This document shows positions 41,501 through 49,733 of a stretch of 64,000 nucleotides of DNA, piece by piece. The position numbers and the translations under genes are program-made. Every line of letters starts with the position of its first letter. Within the stretch, counting starts at the first letter, position 1. A model generated the notes under the pieces. It ran no database searches, was not told where the DNA came from, and was given only the letters and a program-made list of their open reading frames with translations. The DNA is from Micromonospora aurantiaca ATCC 27029 (GTDB taxonomy: Bacteria > Actinomycetota > Actinomycetes > Mycobacteriales > Micromonosporaceae). Location: NCBI RefSeq assembly GCF_000145235.1, contig NC_014391.1:4968001-5032000 (forward strand), given 5' to 3'.

Positions 41501-43258
41501 GGCCAGCTCGTCGTTGTCGATCACCGGGTACGGCAGCACGATCTGCCGGCAGCTCGCCGGGCCCGGGTCGAGCAGGTTGCCCTCCGGCCCGATGGTGGAC
41601 GCCAGGCTGGTCACCAGCTCCTCCCGGATGGCGTCCAGCGGCGGGTTGGTGACCTGCGCGAAGAGCTGATGGAAGTAGTCGTAGAGCAGACGCGGCCGGG
41701 TGGACAGCGGGGCGATCGGCGTGTCCGTGCCCATCGAGCCGATCGGCTCGGCGCCGCTGCGGGCCATCGGGCCGAGCAGGATCTTCAGCTCCTCCTCGGT
41801 GTAGCCGAACGTCTGCTGGCGGCGGCGTACCGAGTCGTGGGTGTAGACGGTGTGCTCGCGCGGCGGCAGGTCGTCCAGCTCGATCAGGCCGGCGTGCAGC
41901 CACTCCTGGTACGGCTGCTCGGCCGCCAGCTCGGTCTTGATCTCGTCGTCGGAGACGATCCGGCCGTTGACGGTGTCGACCAGGAACATCTTGCCCGGCT
42001 GGAGGCGGCCCTTGGCGACCACAGTGGCCGGGTCGAGGTCGAGCACGCCCGCCTCGCTACCGAGCACCACCAGGCCGTCGGCGGTGTGCCACCAGCGGCC
42101 CGGGCGCAGGCCGTTGCGGTCCAGCACCGCGCCGACGATCTCGCCGTCGGTGAACGCGACCGACGCCGGGCCGTCCCACGGCTCCATCAGGCTGGCGTGG
42201 AAGCGGTAGAACGCGCGCTTGTCGGCGCGCATGTCCGGGTCGTTCTCCCACGCCTCGGGGATCATCATGAGCACCGCGTGCGGGAGGCTCCGCCCGGCCA
42301 GGTGCAGCAGTTCGAGCACCTCGTCGAAGTTGGCCGAGTCGGACGCCGCCGGGGTGCACACCGGGAAGACCCGGCGGATGTTGCCCGGAATGCTCGGGCT
42401 CCGGAGCAAGGCCTCGCGGGCCTGCATCCAGTTCCGGTTGCCGCGGATCGTGTTGATCTCGCCGTTGTGCGCGATGAAGCGGTACGGGTGCGCCAGCGGC
42501 CAGGACGGGAACGTGTTCGTGGAGAAGCGCGAGTGCACCAGCGCGATGGCGCTGACCACCCGCTCGTCGGTCAGCTCCGGGTAGAACGCCGGGAGCTGGT
42601 CCGGGGTGAGCATGCCCTTCCACACCATGGTGCGGCCGGACAGCGACGGGAAGTACGCCGGCACGCCCCGCTCGGCAGTCTCCCGCTCGACCTGCTTGCG
42701 CAGGCAGAACGCCACCCGGTCCAGGTCGAGCCCGGTCAGCGGGGAGCCGGCCGGGCCGTCCGGCGAGCCGGTCAGCCGGTGCGCGGCCACGAACAGCTGC
42801 CGGACCCGGGGCATCGCCGCGAGCGCGGTCTCGCCCAGGCCGGACGGGTCGGTCGGCACCTCGCGCCAGCCGAGCACGTCGGCGCCCTCGACCAGCGCGT
42901 ACTTGTCGACCACCTGGCGGGCGCGGGCCTCGGCCGCGTCGTCGTCGGGCAGGAACACCAGGCCGGTGGCGTACTGGCCGGCCGGGGGCAGCGGGAAGTC
43001 GACGATGCCGCGCAGGAACGCGTCCGGCACCTGGATCATGATGCCGGCGCCGTCTCCGGTGTTGTGCTCCGCGCCCCGGGCGCCCCGGTGGTCCAGCCGG
43101 CACAGCGCCCCGAGGCCGTTCGCGACGACCTGGTGCGAGCGCCGCCCGTGCAGGTCGGCCACGAAGGCCACACCGCAGGCGTCGTGCTCGTACGCGGGGT
43201 CGTAGAGCCCGGTCGCCTGTGGGGCCGACTGCGGGCTGTGAGGGTACGGAAAGGCCAC
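38591..43258 (-). CDS. gltB: Glutamate synthase large subunit
   Basis: About 1555 residues. GTG 43258 is preferred because AGGAGG precedes it; the frame is open to GTG 43276, but that would include this ribosome site. The short propeptide ends before Cys28 (EHDACGVAF), the Ntn glutaminase nucleophile. Then come the central domain, the FMN-binding synthase domain with GEGGEDVERLHDP and HDGGTGASPLNSLKHAG, and the 3Fe-4S cysteines in CVMMRVCHLDTCPVG. The carboxy-terminal beta-helix ends the protein. It makes glutamate from glutamine and 2-oxoglutarate, with GltD. Full length. Confidence 0.96.
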   Translation of the reverse strand: MAFPYPHSPQSAPQATGLYDPAYEHDACGVAFVADLHGRRSHQVVANGLGALCRLDHRGARGAEHNTGDGAGIMIQVPDAFLRGIVDFPLPPAGQYATGLVFLPDDDAAEARARQVVDKYALVEGADVLGWREVPTDPSGLGETALAAMPRVRQLFVAAHRLTGSPDGPAGSPLTGLDLDRVAFCLRKQVERETAERGVPAYFPSLSGRTMVWKGMLTPDQLPAFYPELTDERVVSAIALVHSRFSTNTFPSWPLAHPYRFIAHNGEINTIRGNRNWMQAREALLRSPSIPGNIRRVFPVCTPAASDSANFDEVLELLHLAGRSLPHAVLMMIPEAWENDPDMRADKRAFYRFHASLMEPWDGPASVAFTDGEIVGAVLDRNGLRPGRWWHTADGLVVLGSEAGVLDLDPATVVAKGRLQPGKMFLVDTVNGRIVSDDEIKTELAAEQPYQEWLHAGLIELDDLPPREHTVYTHDSVRRRQQTFGYTEEELKILLGPMARSGAEPIGSMGTDTPIAPLSTRPRLLYDYFHQLFAQVTNPPLDAIREELVTSLASTIGPEGNLLDPGPASCRQIVLPYPVIDNDELAKILSIDEDGDLPGFKAVRVSGLYRLRDGGAGIKARLTEICRHVSEAIEDGVRILVLSDRDSNADLAPIPSLLLTAAVHQHLVREQTRTQVALIVESGDCREVHHAAVLIGYGAAAVNPYLAFESVEDMISTGVLAGVDRVKAVRNYVKALGKGVLKIMSKMGISTVSSYCGAQVFEAVGLDTRLVHRYFRGTPSTIGGIGLNEIHAEVAARHARAWPAPGAQATDRLEVGGEYQWRREGELHLFNPETVFLLQHATRSRQYDVFRQYTAKVDELAAQAGSLRGLFTLRTGVRPAVPLDEVEPATEIVKRFATGAMSYGSISAEAHETLAIAMNRLGGKSNTGEGGEDVERLHDPARRSAVKQIASGRFGVTSEYLVNADDLQIKMAQGAKPGEGGQLPGNKVWPWIARTRHATPGVGLISPPPHHDIYSIEDLAQLVHDLKCVNPAARVHVKLVSEVGVGTVAAGVAKLKADVILISGHDGGTGASPLNSLKHAGTPWELGLAEAQQTLLLNKLRDRVTVQVDGQLKTGRDVLIAALLGAEEFGFATAPLIVEGCVMMRVCHLDTCPVGIATQNPVLRERFTGKPEFVENFFLFLAEEVRGYLAELGFRSIDEAIGHTELLDVAGAIDHWKGHGLDLSRVLHLPELPEGAARRGVRAQDHGLDAALDNRLIELAGPALRDSTPVRVEVEVRNEHRSVGAMLGGEVTRRFGGDGLPDDTIEFRLRGTAGQSFGAFLPRGVTLRLYGDANDYVGKGLSGGRIVVRPDADAPFVGVDATPGRRAEDQIIAGNTILYGATGGEVYLRGRVGERFAVRNSGAVAVVEGLGDHGCEYMTGGTVVVLGPTGRNFAAGMSGGTAFVHRLDQRLVNAELVDLSPLRDEERDRLHELVQRHFAETDSAVAEDLLKRWPQAVEEFTAVVPRDYRRVMEIMRAAEAAGRDVDDAVMSALSVPSAAPVPPAPRVVAQEVARA

Positions 43259-43403
43259 CGGGCCTCCTGTCGTCACTCAGGATGGATCATGATGGGGACG
43301 ACGTCGGCCCTCTGCGGTTTATTGAGTCTACGTTAGGGCTTCCGGCGCAAGGCCAGTTCAGATTGATCACACTTCCAGATGCTGGGACGTGTAGTCTCGC
43401 GCG

Positions 43404-44246
43404 GTGGATCTCGCACGCGCTGACGTACTCGACCGGTTGGAGCGGTTCTACGACGCGGTGCCCCGCGACGGGGCCCGGACCGAGGATTACGGCGCCCTGG
43501 TGCTGTTCGTCCGCGACGGGGACGGCTGGCCGTTCTACGCCCGGCCCCGGATCGACGCCACCGAGCGTCCCACGCTCGCCGACGTGACAGCGGTCCGCGC
43601 CCGGCAGCGGGAGCTGGGCCTGCCGGAGGCGTTCGAGTGGGTGCACGAGCACCAGCCCGACCTGCTGGCGGTGGCCCGCTCGGCCGGGCTCAGCGTGCTG
43701 GAGGCGCCGCTGATGCTGCTGGAGCCGGAGCGGCTGCCCGATCCGGGGACGTTCAGCGACGTACCGGTGCGGGTGCTGGACCCCGGCGACCCCGGCTTCG
43801 CGGCGGACATCGCGCTGCGACGGGCCGTCGCGGCGGTCGGCTTCGCCAACGGCGGCACCGCGCGCGGCGACGCCGGACCGGCCGAGCGGGACGCCGCCCT
43901 CGCCCAGCTGGACGTGGCGGCGCTGGAGGAGGAGGCGACCCGGGTCGCCGACGGGCGGCGTATCTCGGTGCTCGCCGAGACGCTCGACGAGGGCGCGCTC
44001 GCCAGCGGGATGGCGATGCGGGTCGACGACGTGGCGGAGATCGCCGGGGTGGCCACGCTGCCGTCCGCCCGGCAGCGCGGACTGGGCGCGGCGGTGACCG
44101 CCACGCTCGCGCGGGAGCTGCGCGCCGCCGGCACCGACCTGATCTTCCTGAGCGCCGGCAGCGAGGACATCGCCCGCGTCTACCTGCGGGTCGGATTCCG
44201 CCGGATCGGCACCGCCTGCATCGCCGAGCCCGCCGCCGTCATCTGA
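43404..44246 (+). CDS. GNAT family N-acetyltransferase
   Basis: A 280-residue protein. The first half is an inactive-looking GNAT-like domain with FEWVHEHQPDLLAVARSAGL. The second half has the acetyl-CoA motif A in IAGVATLPSARQRGLGAAVTATLARELR and ends with IARVYLRVGFRRIGTACIAE, the usual GNAT closing strand. The GTG at 43404 lies 6 nt behind TAGTCT, suggesting a leaderless mRNA. It diverges from gltB. The substrate is unknown. Confidence 0.88.
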   Translation: MDLARADVLDRLERFYDAVPRDGARTEDYGALVLFVRDGDGWPFYARPRIDATERPTLADVTAVRARQRELGLPEAFEWVHEHQPDLLAVARSAGLSVLEAPLMLLEPERLPDPGTFSDVPVRVLDPGDPGFAADIALRRAVAAVGFANGGTARGDAGPAERDAALAQLDVAALEEEATRVADGRRISVLAETLDEGALASGMAMRVDDVAEIAGVATLPSARQRGLGAAVTATLARELRAAGTDLIFLSAGSEDIARVYLRVGFRRIGTACIAEPAAVI

Positions 44247-44367
44247 CTACTTACCCGGCTGTCGGGCCGGGCCGGTCGCCCGGGGACCGCGCCGACTGAG
44301 GGCCGGGCCGCCGGGGAGCCGGGCCGCCCGAGGGACGTCCGCACGCGGACAGGCCGCGCGCGGACGG

Positions 44368-45555
44368 TCAGGACGGCGGCTGCCAGGCGGCGGCCGCCGC
44401 GGCGGCGGTGTTGCGCAGGCGCGGGCTGATCGTGCCCAGAGCCGCGTCCCGCGCGCGCAGCGCCAGCCGGCCCCGGGCCTGCAGGACCGCCGACATCCGC
44501 CGGGTCTGCCGGACCATCGTGGCCGCGCGGGGGCGGCGCAACCTGTCGTACGCGGTCACCGCGTCAGGCAGCCGCGACTCCCGTAGCAGCCCGGCCAGCG
44601 TCGCGGCGTCCTCGAACGCCAGGCAGGCGCCCTGGCCGAGGTGCGGCGGCATGGCGTGCGCGGCGTCGCCGAGCAGCACCACGCCGCCCGGACCGGCCGG
44701 GAAGCCGTACGCCTTCGGTAGCGGGCGCAGCTCGCGGATCTCCTGCTGGACGACGTCCTCCGGGTCGGTCGCCTCCAGCAGCGTGCCGATCGGGGCGGGC
44801 CAGCCCGCGAACCAGCGCTTCAGCAGCGCGAGCTGGATCTCCGGCGGCTCGGGGCGGGGCGCGCCCGCGGCGGTGGCGACCCAGTAGACGCCGCCCCGGC
44901 GGGACGCGCCCGCGGTGCCCCGCTCGCCGAGCGAGGCGGCCAGGAAGCGGTATCCGGCACCGAGCGTCTCGCCGTGCACCGGCTGGTCGTCGGGCAGCTG
45001 CGGGGCCCGGTACCAGGGGATGACCGCCCGCCAGGCCGCGCACCCGGAGCTGACCACGGCGGTCTCCGGGGCGAGGTGCCGCCGGATCTCGCTGTCGGTG
45101 CCGTCGGCGGCCACCACCAGGTCCGCCTCGTAGGTGTGCCGGCCGTCGCCCACCGCCGGGCGCTCGCCCGACGCCGCGCGTACGGTCCGCACTGTCACCC
45201 CGGTACGCAGCTCGACCCGGTCACCCAGGCCGGCGATCAGCGCGTCGTGCAGGTCCTCCCGGTGCACCACCACCGGCATCCGCTCGGCCGGCGTGGACCG
45301 GGCCTGCACCAGCCAGTGCCCGTCCGGGCGGCGCACGCCACCGTCGGGCAGCGGGGTGGCGATCGCGTCGAGCCCGTCGCCCAGACCGAGGGCGCGCAGC
45401 GCGCGTACCCCGTTGGGCCAGAGCACCACGGCGGTCGCCTCCGGGCGGACCCGGTCGGCGCGTTCCAGCAGCGTGACCTGCCAGCCCGACCGGGCCAGCA
45501 CACCGGCCGCCGCCATTCCGCCGAGGCCGGCGCCGACCACCACCGCGCTGCGCAT
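44368..45555 (-). CDS. FAD-dependent aromatic-type monooxygenase
   Basis: A 395-residue class A flavoprotein monooxygenase. The FAD motif is VVVGAGLGGMAAAGVLARSG. The middle motif is ADLVVAADGTDSEIRRHL. The GD motif is VVLLGDAAHAMPPHLGQGACLAFEDA, shown here around residue 285. This organisation matches 6-hydroxynicotinate and salicylate hydroxylase relatives. ATG 45555 has GGGGGAG 2-3 nt upstream, rather close. It starts 11 nt beyond lgt and is probably read with it; no functional link to lipoprotein processing is evident. Confidence 0.9.
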   Translation of the reverse strand: MRSAVVVGAGLGGMAAAGVLARSGWQVTLLERADRVRPEATAVVLWPNGVRALRALGLGDGLDAIATPLPDGGVRRPDGHWLVQARSTPAERMPVVVHREDLHDALIAGLGDRVELRTGVTVRTVRAASGERPAVGDGRHTYEADLVVAADGTDSEIRRHLAPETAVVSSGCAAWRAVIPWYRAPQLPDDQPVHGETLGAGYRFLAASLGERGTAGASRRGGVYWVATAAGAPRPEPPEIQLALLKRWFAGWPAPIGTLLEATDPEDVVQQEIRELRPLPKAYGFPAGPGGVVLLGDAAHAMPPHLGQGACLAFEDAATLAGLLRESRLPDAVTAYDRLRRPRAATMVRQTRRMSAVLQARGRLALRARDAALGTISPRLRNTAAAAAAAWQPPS

Positions 45556-45566
45556 GACTCCCCCGC

Positions 45567-46808
45567 TCAGCTGTCCCGGTCCGCCGGGCGCCCGCCGCTG
45601 TCGGCCCGGCCGGCGTTCGTGCGCTCCGCGTCGGCCCGCTCCGGGTCCGTGTCGTCGCCGTCCGCGTCCGCGCGGCCGGTGGCGTCCGCACCCTCGGTGG
45701 CGGCGGAGCCGGTGCTCGCGCGTCCGGCCTCGTCCGCGTCGTCCGTGGCGGCGTCGGCCCCGGTGGTGACCTCCGGCCGTTCGTCGTCGACCGGGGGCAG
45801 CACACCGGTCTGCCGGTACGCGTCGAACTGTTCCTCGGTCACCACCCGGTAGCCCTCGGGCGCGGCCGGCCGTTCGGCGGCCTCCCGGGCGGAGAGGTCC
45901 ACCTGGGACACGTCCCCGGCCGGGCCGGTCGCAATGGCCGGCTCGCCCACCGGCACCAGGTATTCGCGGGGACCGCGGACCCGGATGAAGTAGGCGAGCG
46001 CGCCGAGGAAGACCAGCGCGGCGGTCCAGACGTTGAGGCGTACGCCGAGGATCAGGTTCGCCTCGTCGGTGCGCATCAGCTCGATCCAGAACCGGCCCGC
46101 CGTGTAGCCCATCACGTAGAGCGCGAACGCCCGGCCGCGGCCGAGCCGCAGACGACGGTCGAGGAACAGCACCAGCGCGGCGACGCCGACGTTCCAGAGC
46201 GCCTCGTAGAGGAACGTCGGGTGGTAGAGCCCGGGCTGGAGCACCGGGTTGCCGGCGTCGTCGCGCAGCGCGTGACCCGGGTTGTCCGGGTCCATCACGT
46301 GCACTTCCAGGCCCCACGGCAGCGTGGTCCGCCCGCCGTACAGCTCGTTGTTGAACCAGTTGCCCAGGCGGCCGACAGCCTGCGCCAAAGGCAGACCCGG
46401 CGCCAGCGCGTCGGCGATCACGGTGAACGGGATGCCGAGCTGCCGCGCGGCGAGCCACGCGCCGACCGCGCCACCGGCCACCGCGCCCCAGATGCCGAGG
46501 CCGCCCTCCCAGATGTAGAGCGCCTTGATCGGCTCACCGCCGGCGCCGAAGTATTTCTCCGGCGAGGTGATCACGTGGTAGATCCGCGCGCCGATGATGC
46601 CCGCGGGCACGGCCCAGACGGCGATGTCGAGCACCGCGCCCGGCGCCACACCGCGGCGGCGCAGCCGGTACTCGGTGACCACGCAGGCCACCACGATGCC
46701 GAGGATGATGCAGAGCGCGTACGCCCGGATCGGAACCGGACCGAGCTGCCAGACGGCGGTGCTGGGGCTGGGCATGGCCGCCAGTGGGGTCATCGGGGCG
46801 AGGGTCAC
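45567..46808 (-). CDS. lgt: Prolipoprotein diacylglyceryl transferase with acidic tail
   Basis: About 413 residues. Lgt transfers diacylglycerol to the lipobox Cys of prolipoproteins in the cytoplasmic membrane. Seven membrane segments fill residues 10-290, with the Lgt signature GRLGNWFNNELYGG and IRAYALCIILGI near the start. Beyond residue 300 is an acidic, Ala/Thr/Asp/Glu-rich cytoplasmic tail of about 110 residues. GTG 46808 is used because it matches the usual MTLA start and stands 8 nt behind TACCGT; ATG 46793 and 46775 are alternatives. Substrates in this window include LivK and the two other lipoproteins. Confidence 0.93.
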   Translation of the reverse strand: MTLAPMTPLAAMPSPSTAVWQLGPVPIRAYALCIILGIVVACVVTEYRLRRRGVAPGAVLDIAVWAVPAGIIGARIYHVITSPEKYFGAGGEPIKALYIWEGGLGIWGAVAGGAVGAWLAARQLGIPFTVIADALAPGLPLAQAVGRLGNWFNNELYGGRTTLPWGLEVHVMDPDNPGHALRDDAGNPVLQPGLYHPTFLYEALWNVGVAALVLFLDRRLRLGRGRAFALYVMGYTAGRFWIELMRTDEANLILGVRLNVWTAALVFLGALAYFIRVRGPREYLVPVGEPAIATGPAGDVSQVDLSAREAAERPAAPEGYRVVTEEQFDAYRQTGVLPPVDDERPEVTTGADAATDDADEAGRASTGSAATEGADATGRADADGDDTDPERADAERTNAGRADSGGRPADRDS

Positions 46809-46910
46809 GGGTGCACACGGTACCGGTGCGGACTGTGTGTGCGGCACCCCGGGCCGCCTGCCGCGCGGGTCGGATGACTTCTGTTTTGCACGGTCGTAGG
46901 CTGTTTGTCC

Positions 46911-47462
46911 ATGAGCCCGCTCACCTGGGCGGTCGCCGCTGTCGTCACCGACGGGTCCGGCCGGCTGCTGCTCTGCCGCCGGTCCGAGGGGGCCCGGCGC
47001 TGGGGCCTGCCGGGCGGGCGGCTGCGTCACGACGAGAGCCCGGCGGACGCCGTCGTCCGGGCGGTCCGTGCGGAGACCGGCTGGGCGGTGACGCCGGTCG
47101 ACCTGGTCGGCCTCTACCGGGTCACCGACCCGCAGGCGCCTTCGCCGCCGGCCGGGCGCTGCGGCGGGCGCCCGGACGTGCTGGTGCACGTGTTCCGCGC
47201 GGAGCCGGCCGGCGCCGAGCCCGCGGGCGATCCGGTCGCCGGATGCCTGGTGGAGTGGTGGTCCGCGGAGGGGTTGCCCGGCGCGCTGACCCCCGCCACG
47301 CGCGCGGCGGTCGGGGACGCGCTCGCCGGTCACGCCGGCGTGCTGCGGCACACGACCGCCGCCGACGCGCTCACGCCACCCGGCGACGGACAGCCCGGCG
47401 ACGGGCAGCCCGCCCCGCCCGGCCAGCGCGCGTCCGAGCAGACCGACAGCAGTAGCCGCTGA
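46911..47462 (+). CDS. Nudix hydrolase family protein (atypical Nudix box)
   Basis: A 183-residue protein. The core WAVAAVVTDGSGRLLLCRR and the Nudix box region LPGGRLRHDESPADAVVRAVRAETG are clear, but the REUXEE stretch reads RAVRAE, so the first catalytic Glu is replaced and only the last remains. Activity is therefore uncertain. The tail of about 35 residues is Pro/Gly/Gln-rich with a repeated GDGQP. ATG 46911 is used. It lies between lgt and trpA on the opposite strand, breaking the leftward block. Confidence 0.82.
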   Translation: MSPLTWAVAAVVTDGSGRLLLCRRSEGARRWGLPGGRLRHDESPADAVVRAVRAETGWAVTPVDLVGLYRVTDPQAPSPPAGRCGGRPDVLVHVFRAEPAGAEPAGDPVAGCLVEWWSAEGLPGALTPATRAAVGDALAGHAGVLRHTTAADALTPPGDGQPGDGQPAPPGQRASEQTDSSSR

Positions 47463-47493
47463 CCACCCTCCCGCTCACGCGGAACGCCTTCAA

Positions 47494-47541
47494 GATCTTG
47501 GTAGGTTTCGGCCCCTGTGAGGGCCGTTTCGTACCAGGATC
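47494..47541. repeat. Imperfect inverted repeat between Nudix and trpA genes
   Basis: Two 21-nt arms (47494-47514 and 47521-47541) pair with a central mismatch patch; loop ctgtga. The arms contain gatcttggta and its near complement. It lies between two converging genes and can act as a terminator for both. Confidence 0.55.
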
Positions 47542-47664
47542 TCGGGCGGCCGGGTCGCGCTCGCGCATGATCGACAGCAGTTCGGCGAAGTGGCGGGGTC
47601 CTGGCGTCTATGACCACGCCAGCTCGGCGTAATGGAGTCGATCAAGGGCATGGCGAGCCGGCGG

Positions 47665-48468
47665 TCAGCGAGCGGGGTTGCGGACGCCCTCGGCGAGTTC
47701 GGCGCTGAGCTTGCGCAGCGCGGTCAGGCCGGCAGCCTGGTCCGGAGCGTCCAGCACGCAGCGGACCAGCGCGCTGCCCACGATCACCGCGTCGGCGTAC
47801 CCGGCGACTGTGGCGGCCTGCGCGCCGGTGCCGACGCCCAGCCCGACGCCGACCGGGATGTCGGTGACCTCGCGCAGCCGGGAGACCAGGATCGGTGCCG
47901 CCTCGGAGGTCTGCGCGCGGGCGCCGGTGACGCCCATGATCGCGGTGGCGTAGACGAAGCCGCGGCAGTGCTCGACTGTCATCCGCAGCCGCGCGTCGGT
48001 CGAGGACGGCGAGACCAGGAACGTGCGGTCCAGGCCGTGCGCGTCGGAGGCGGCCAGCCACTCGGCGGCCTCGTCCGGGATCAGGTCCGGCGTGATCAGG
48101 CCGGTGCCGCCGGCGGCGGCCATGTCGCGGGCGAACGCGTCCACGCCGTACTGCTCGATCGGGTTCCAGTAGGTCATGGTGACCACGCTCGCCCCGGTCG
48201 CCGCGACCGCCTCGACGACGCGCAGCGCGTCGGCGACGCGGACACCGCCGGCGAGCGCGATGTCGCTCGCCTTCTGGATGACCGGGCCGTCCATCACCGG
48301 GTCGGAGTACGGGATCTCCACCTCGATGACGTCCACGCCCGCCTCGACCATGGCCTTCATGGCGGCGATGCTGCCCTCGACGGTCGGGAAGCCCGCCGGC
48401 ATGCAGCCGACCAGCACCGCCCGCCCGTCCGCCCGCGCCTTGTCGAAGGCGACCCCGATGCGGCTCAC
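47665..48468 (-). CDS. trpA: Tryptophan synthase alpha chain
   Basis: A 267-residue TIM barrel that cleaves indole-3-glycerol phosphate to indole. Catalytic Glu and Asp lie in DVIEVEIPYSDPVMDGPVI. The phosphate site is GVGLGVGTGAQA, then VIVGSALV. GTG 48468 has AAGGAG 7 nt upstream and starts 4 nt beyond trpB. The indole is channelled to the beta chain encoded just before it. Confidence 0.96.
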   Translation of the reverse strand: MSRIGVAFDKARADGRAVLVGCMPAGFPTVEGSIAAMKAMVEAGVDVIEVEIPYSDPVMDGPVIQKASDIALAGGVRVADALRVVEAVAATGASVVTMTYWNPIEQYGVDAFARDMAAAGGTGLITPDLIPDEAAEWLAASDAHGLDRTFLVSPSSTDARLRMTVEHCRGFVYATAIMGVTGARAQTSEAAPILVSRLREVTDIPVGVGLGVGTGAQAATVAGYADAVIVGSALVRCVLDAPDQAAGLTALRKLSAELAEGVRNPAR

Positions 48469-48472
48469 GCTG

Positions 48473-49699
48473 TCACTCCTTGTCGAGGATGCCGAAGTAC
48501 GCGCCGGCGGTGTGCACGTCCTTGTCGCCCCGCCCGGACAGGTTGACCACGATCACCGGCTCCCGGCCCAGCTCCTCGGCGAGCCGGGGGGCGATCGCGC
48601 GGGCGCCGGCGAGCGCGTGCGCGCTCTCGATCGCCGGGATCACGCCCTCGGTGCGGCAGAGCAGCTCGAACGCGGCCATCGCGTCGGCGTCGTCGACCGG
48701 CAGGTAGGTGGCCCGGCCGGTGTCGTGCAGCCAGGCGTGCTCCGGCCCGACGCCCGGGTAGTCCAGGCCGGCCGAGATCGAGTGCGACTCGATGGTCTGG
48801 CCGTCGGCGTCCTGGAGGACGTACGTGCGGGTGCCGTGCAGCACGCCGGACGAGCCGCCGGTGATGCTGGCGGCGTGCCGGCCGGTGTCGACGCCCTCGC
48901 CGCCGGCCTCGAAGCCGTAGAGCCGGACCCCGGCGTCCGGCACGAACGCGTGGAAGATGCCCAGCGCGTTGGAGCCGCCGCCGACGCAGGCCGCCACCGC
49001 GTCCGGCAGCGCGCCGGTCAGGTCCAGGCACTGCCGGCGCGCCTCCTCGCCGATGCCGCGCACGAAGTCGCGGACCATCTCCGGGAACGGGTGCGGCCCG
49101 GCGGCGGTGCCGATCAGGTAGTGGGTGCTGTCGACGTTGGCGACCCAGTCCCGCATCGCCTCGTTCATCGCGTCCTTGAGCGTGCGCGAGCCGGTGGTCA
49201 CCGGGACGACAGTGGCGCCGAGCATCCGCATCCGCGCCACGTTCAGCGCCTGCCGCTCGGTGTCCACCTGGCCCATGTAGACGACGCATTCCAGGTCGAA
49301 CAGCGCGGCGGCGGTGGCGGTGGCGACGCCGTGCTGGCCGGCGCCGGTCTCCGCGATGACCCGCCGCTTGCCCATCCGCCTGGTGAGCAGCGCCTGGCCC
49401 AGCACGTTACGGACCTTGTGCGCGCCGGTGTGGTTGAGGTCCTCCCGCTTGAGCAGGACCCGCGCGCCGATCTGCGCGGAGAACCGCCGGGCCTCGTAGA
49501 GCATCGAGGGCGTGCCGGCGTAGTCGCGCAGCAGCGCGTCGAACTCGGCGAGGAAGTCCTCGTCGCCCATCGCCTTCCGGTACGCCGCGTCCAGCTCGTC
49601 GAGCGCGGCGACGAGCGCCTCGGGGACGAACCGGCCGCCGAACCGGCCGAAGTGACCGGCGGCGTCGGGGACCTGGCCGGTTGCGGGTGCGGCGCTCAT
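48473..49699 (-). CDS. trpB: Tryptophan synthase beta chain
   Basis: A 408-residue PLP enzyme joining indole and serine to tryptophan. The PLP Lys is in NHTGAHKVRNVLGQAL, the phosphate loop is CVGGGSNALG, and GRFGGRFVPEAL opens the protein. It resembles TrpB1, the chain that pairs with TrpA. The ATG has AGAGGA 8 nt upstream. It precedes trpA and follows trpC by 34 nt. Confidence 0.96.
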   Translation of the reverse strand: MSAAPATGQVPDAAGHFGRFGGRFVPEALVAALDELDAAYRKAMGDEDFLAEFDALLRDYAGTPSMLYEARRFSAQIGARVLLKREDLNHTGAHKVRNVLGQALLTRRMGKRRVIAETGAGQHGVATATAAALFDLECVVYMGQVDTERQALNVARMRMLGATVVPVTTGSRTLKDAMNEAMRDWVANVDSTHYLIGTAAGPHPFPEMVRDFVRGIGEEARRQCLDLTGALPDAVAACVGGGSNALGIFHAFVPDAGVRLYGFEAGGEGVDTGRHAASITGGSSGVLHGTRTYVLQDADGQTIESHSISAGLDYPGVGPEHAWLHDTGRATYLPVDDADAMAAFELLCRTEGVIPAIESAHALAGARAIAPRLAEELGREPVIVVNLSGRGDKDVHTAGAYFGILDKE

Positions 49700-49733
49700 C
49701 GCGGGCGTCCTCTCGGATCGGGTGCCCGGCGGC

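Noticed and set aside
40445..43336. 963-codon rightward open frame opposite gltB
   Set aside because: Shadow of a GC-rich gene: its composition mirrors gltB codons and it has no recognisable domain.
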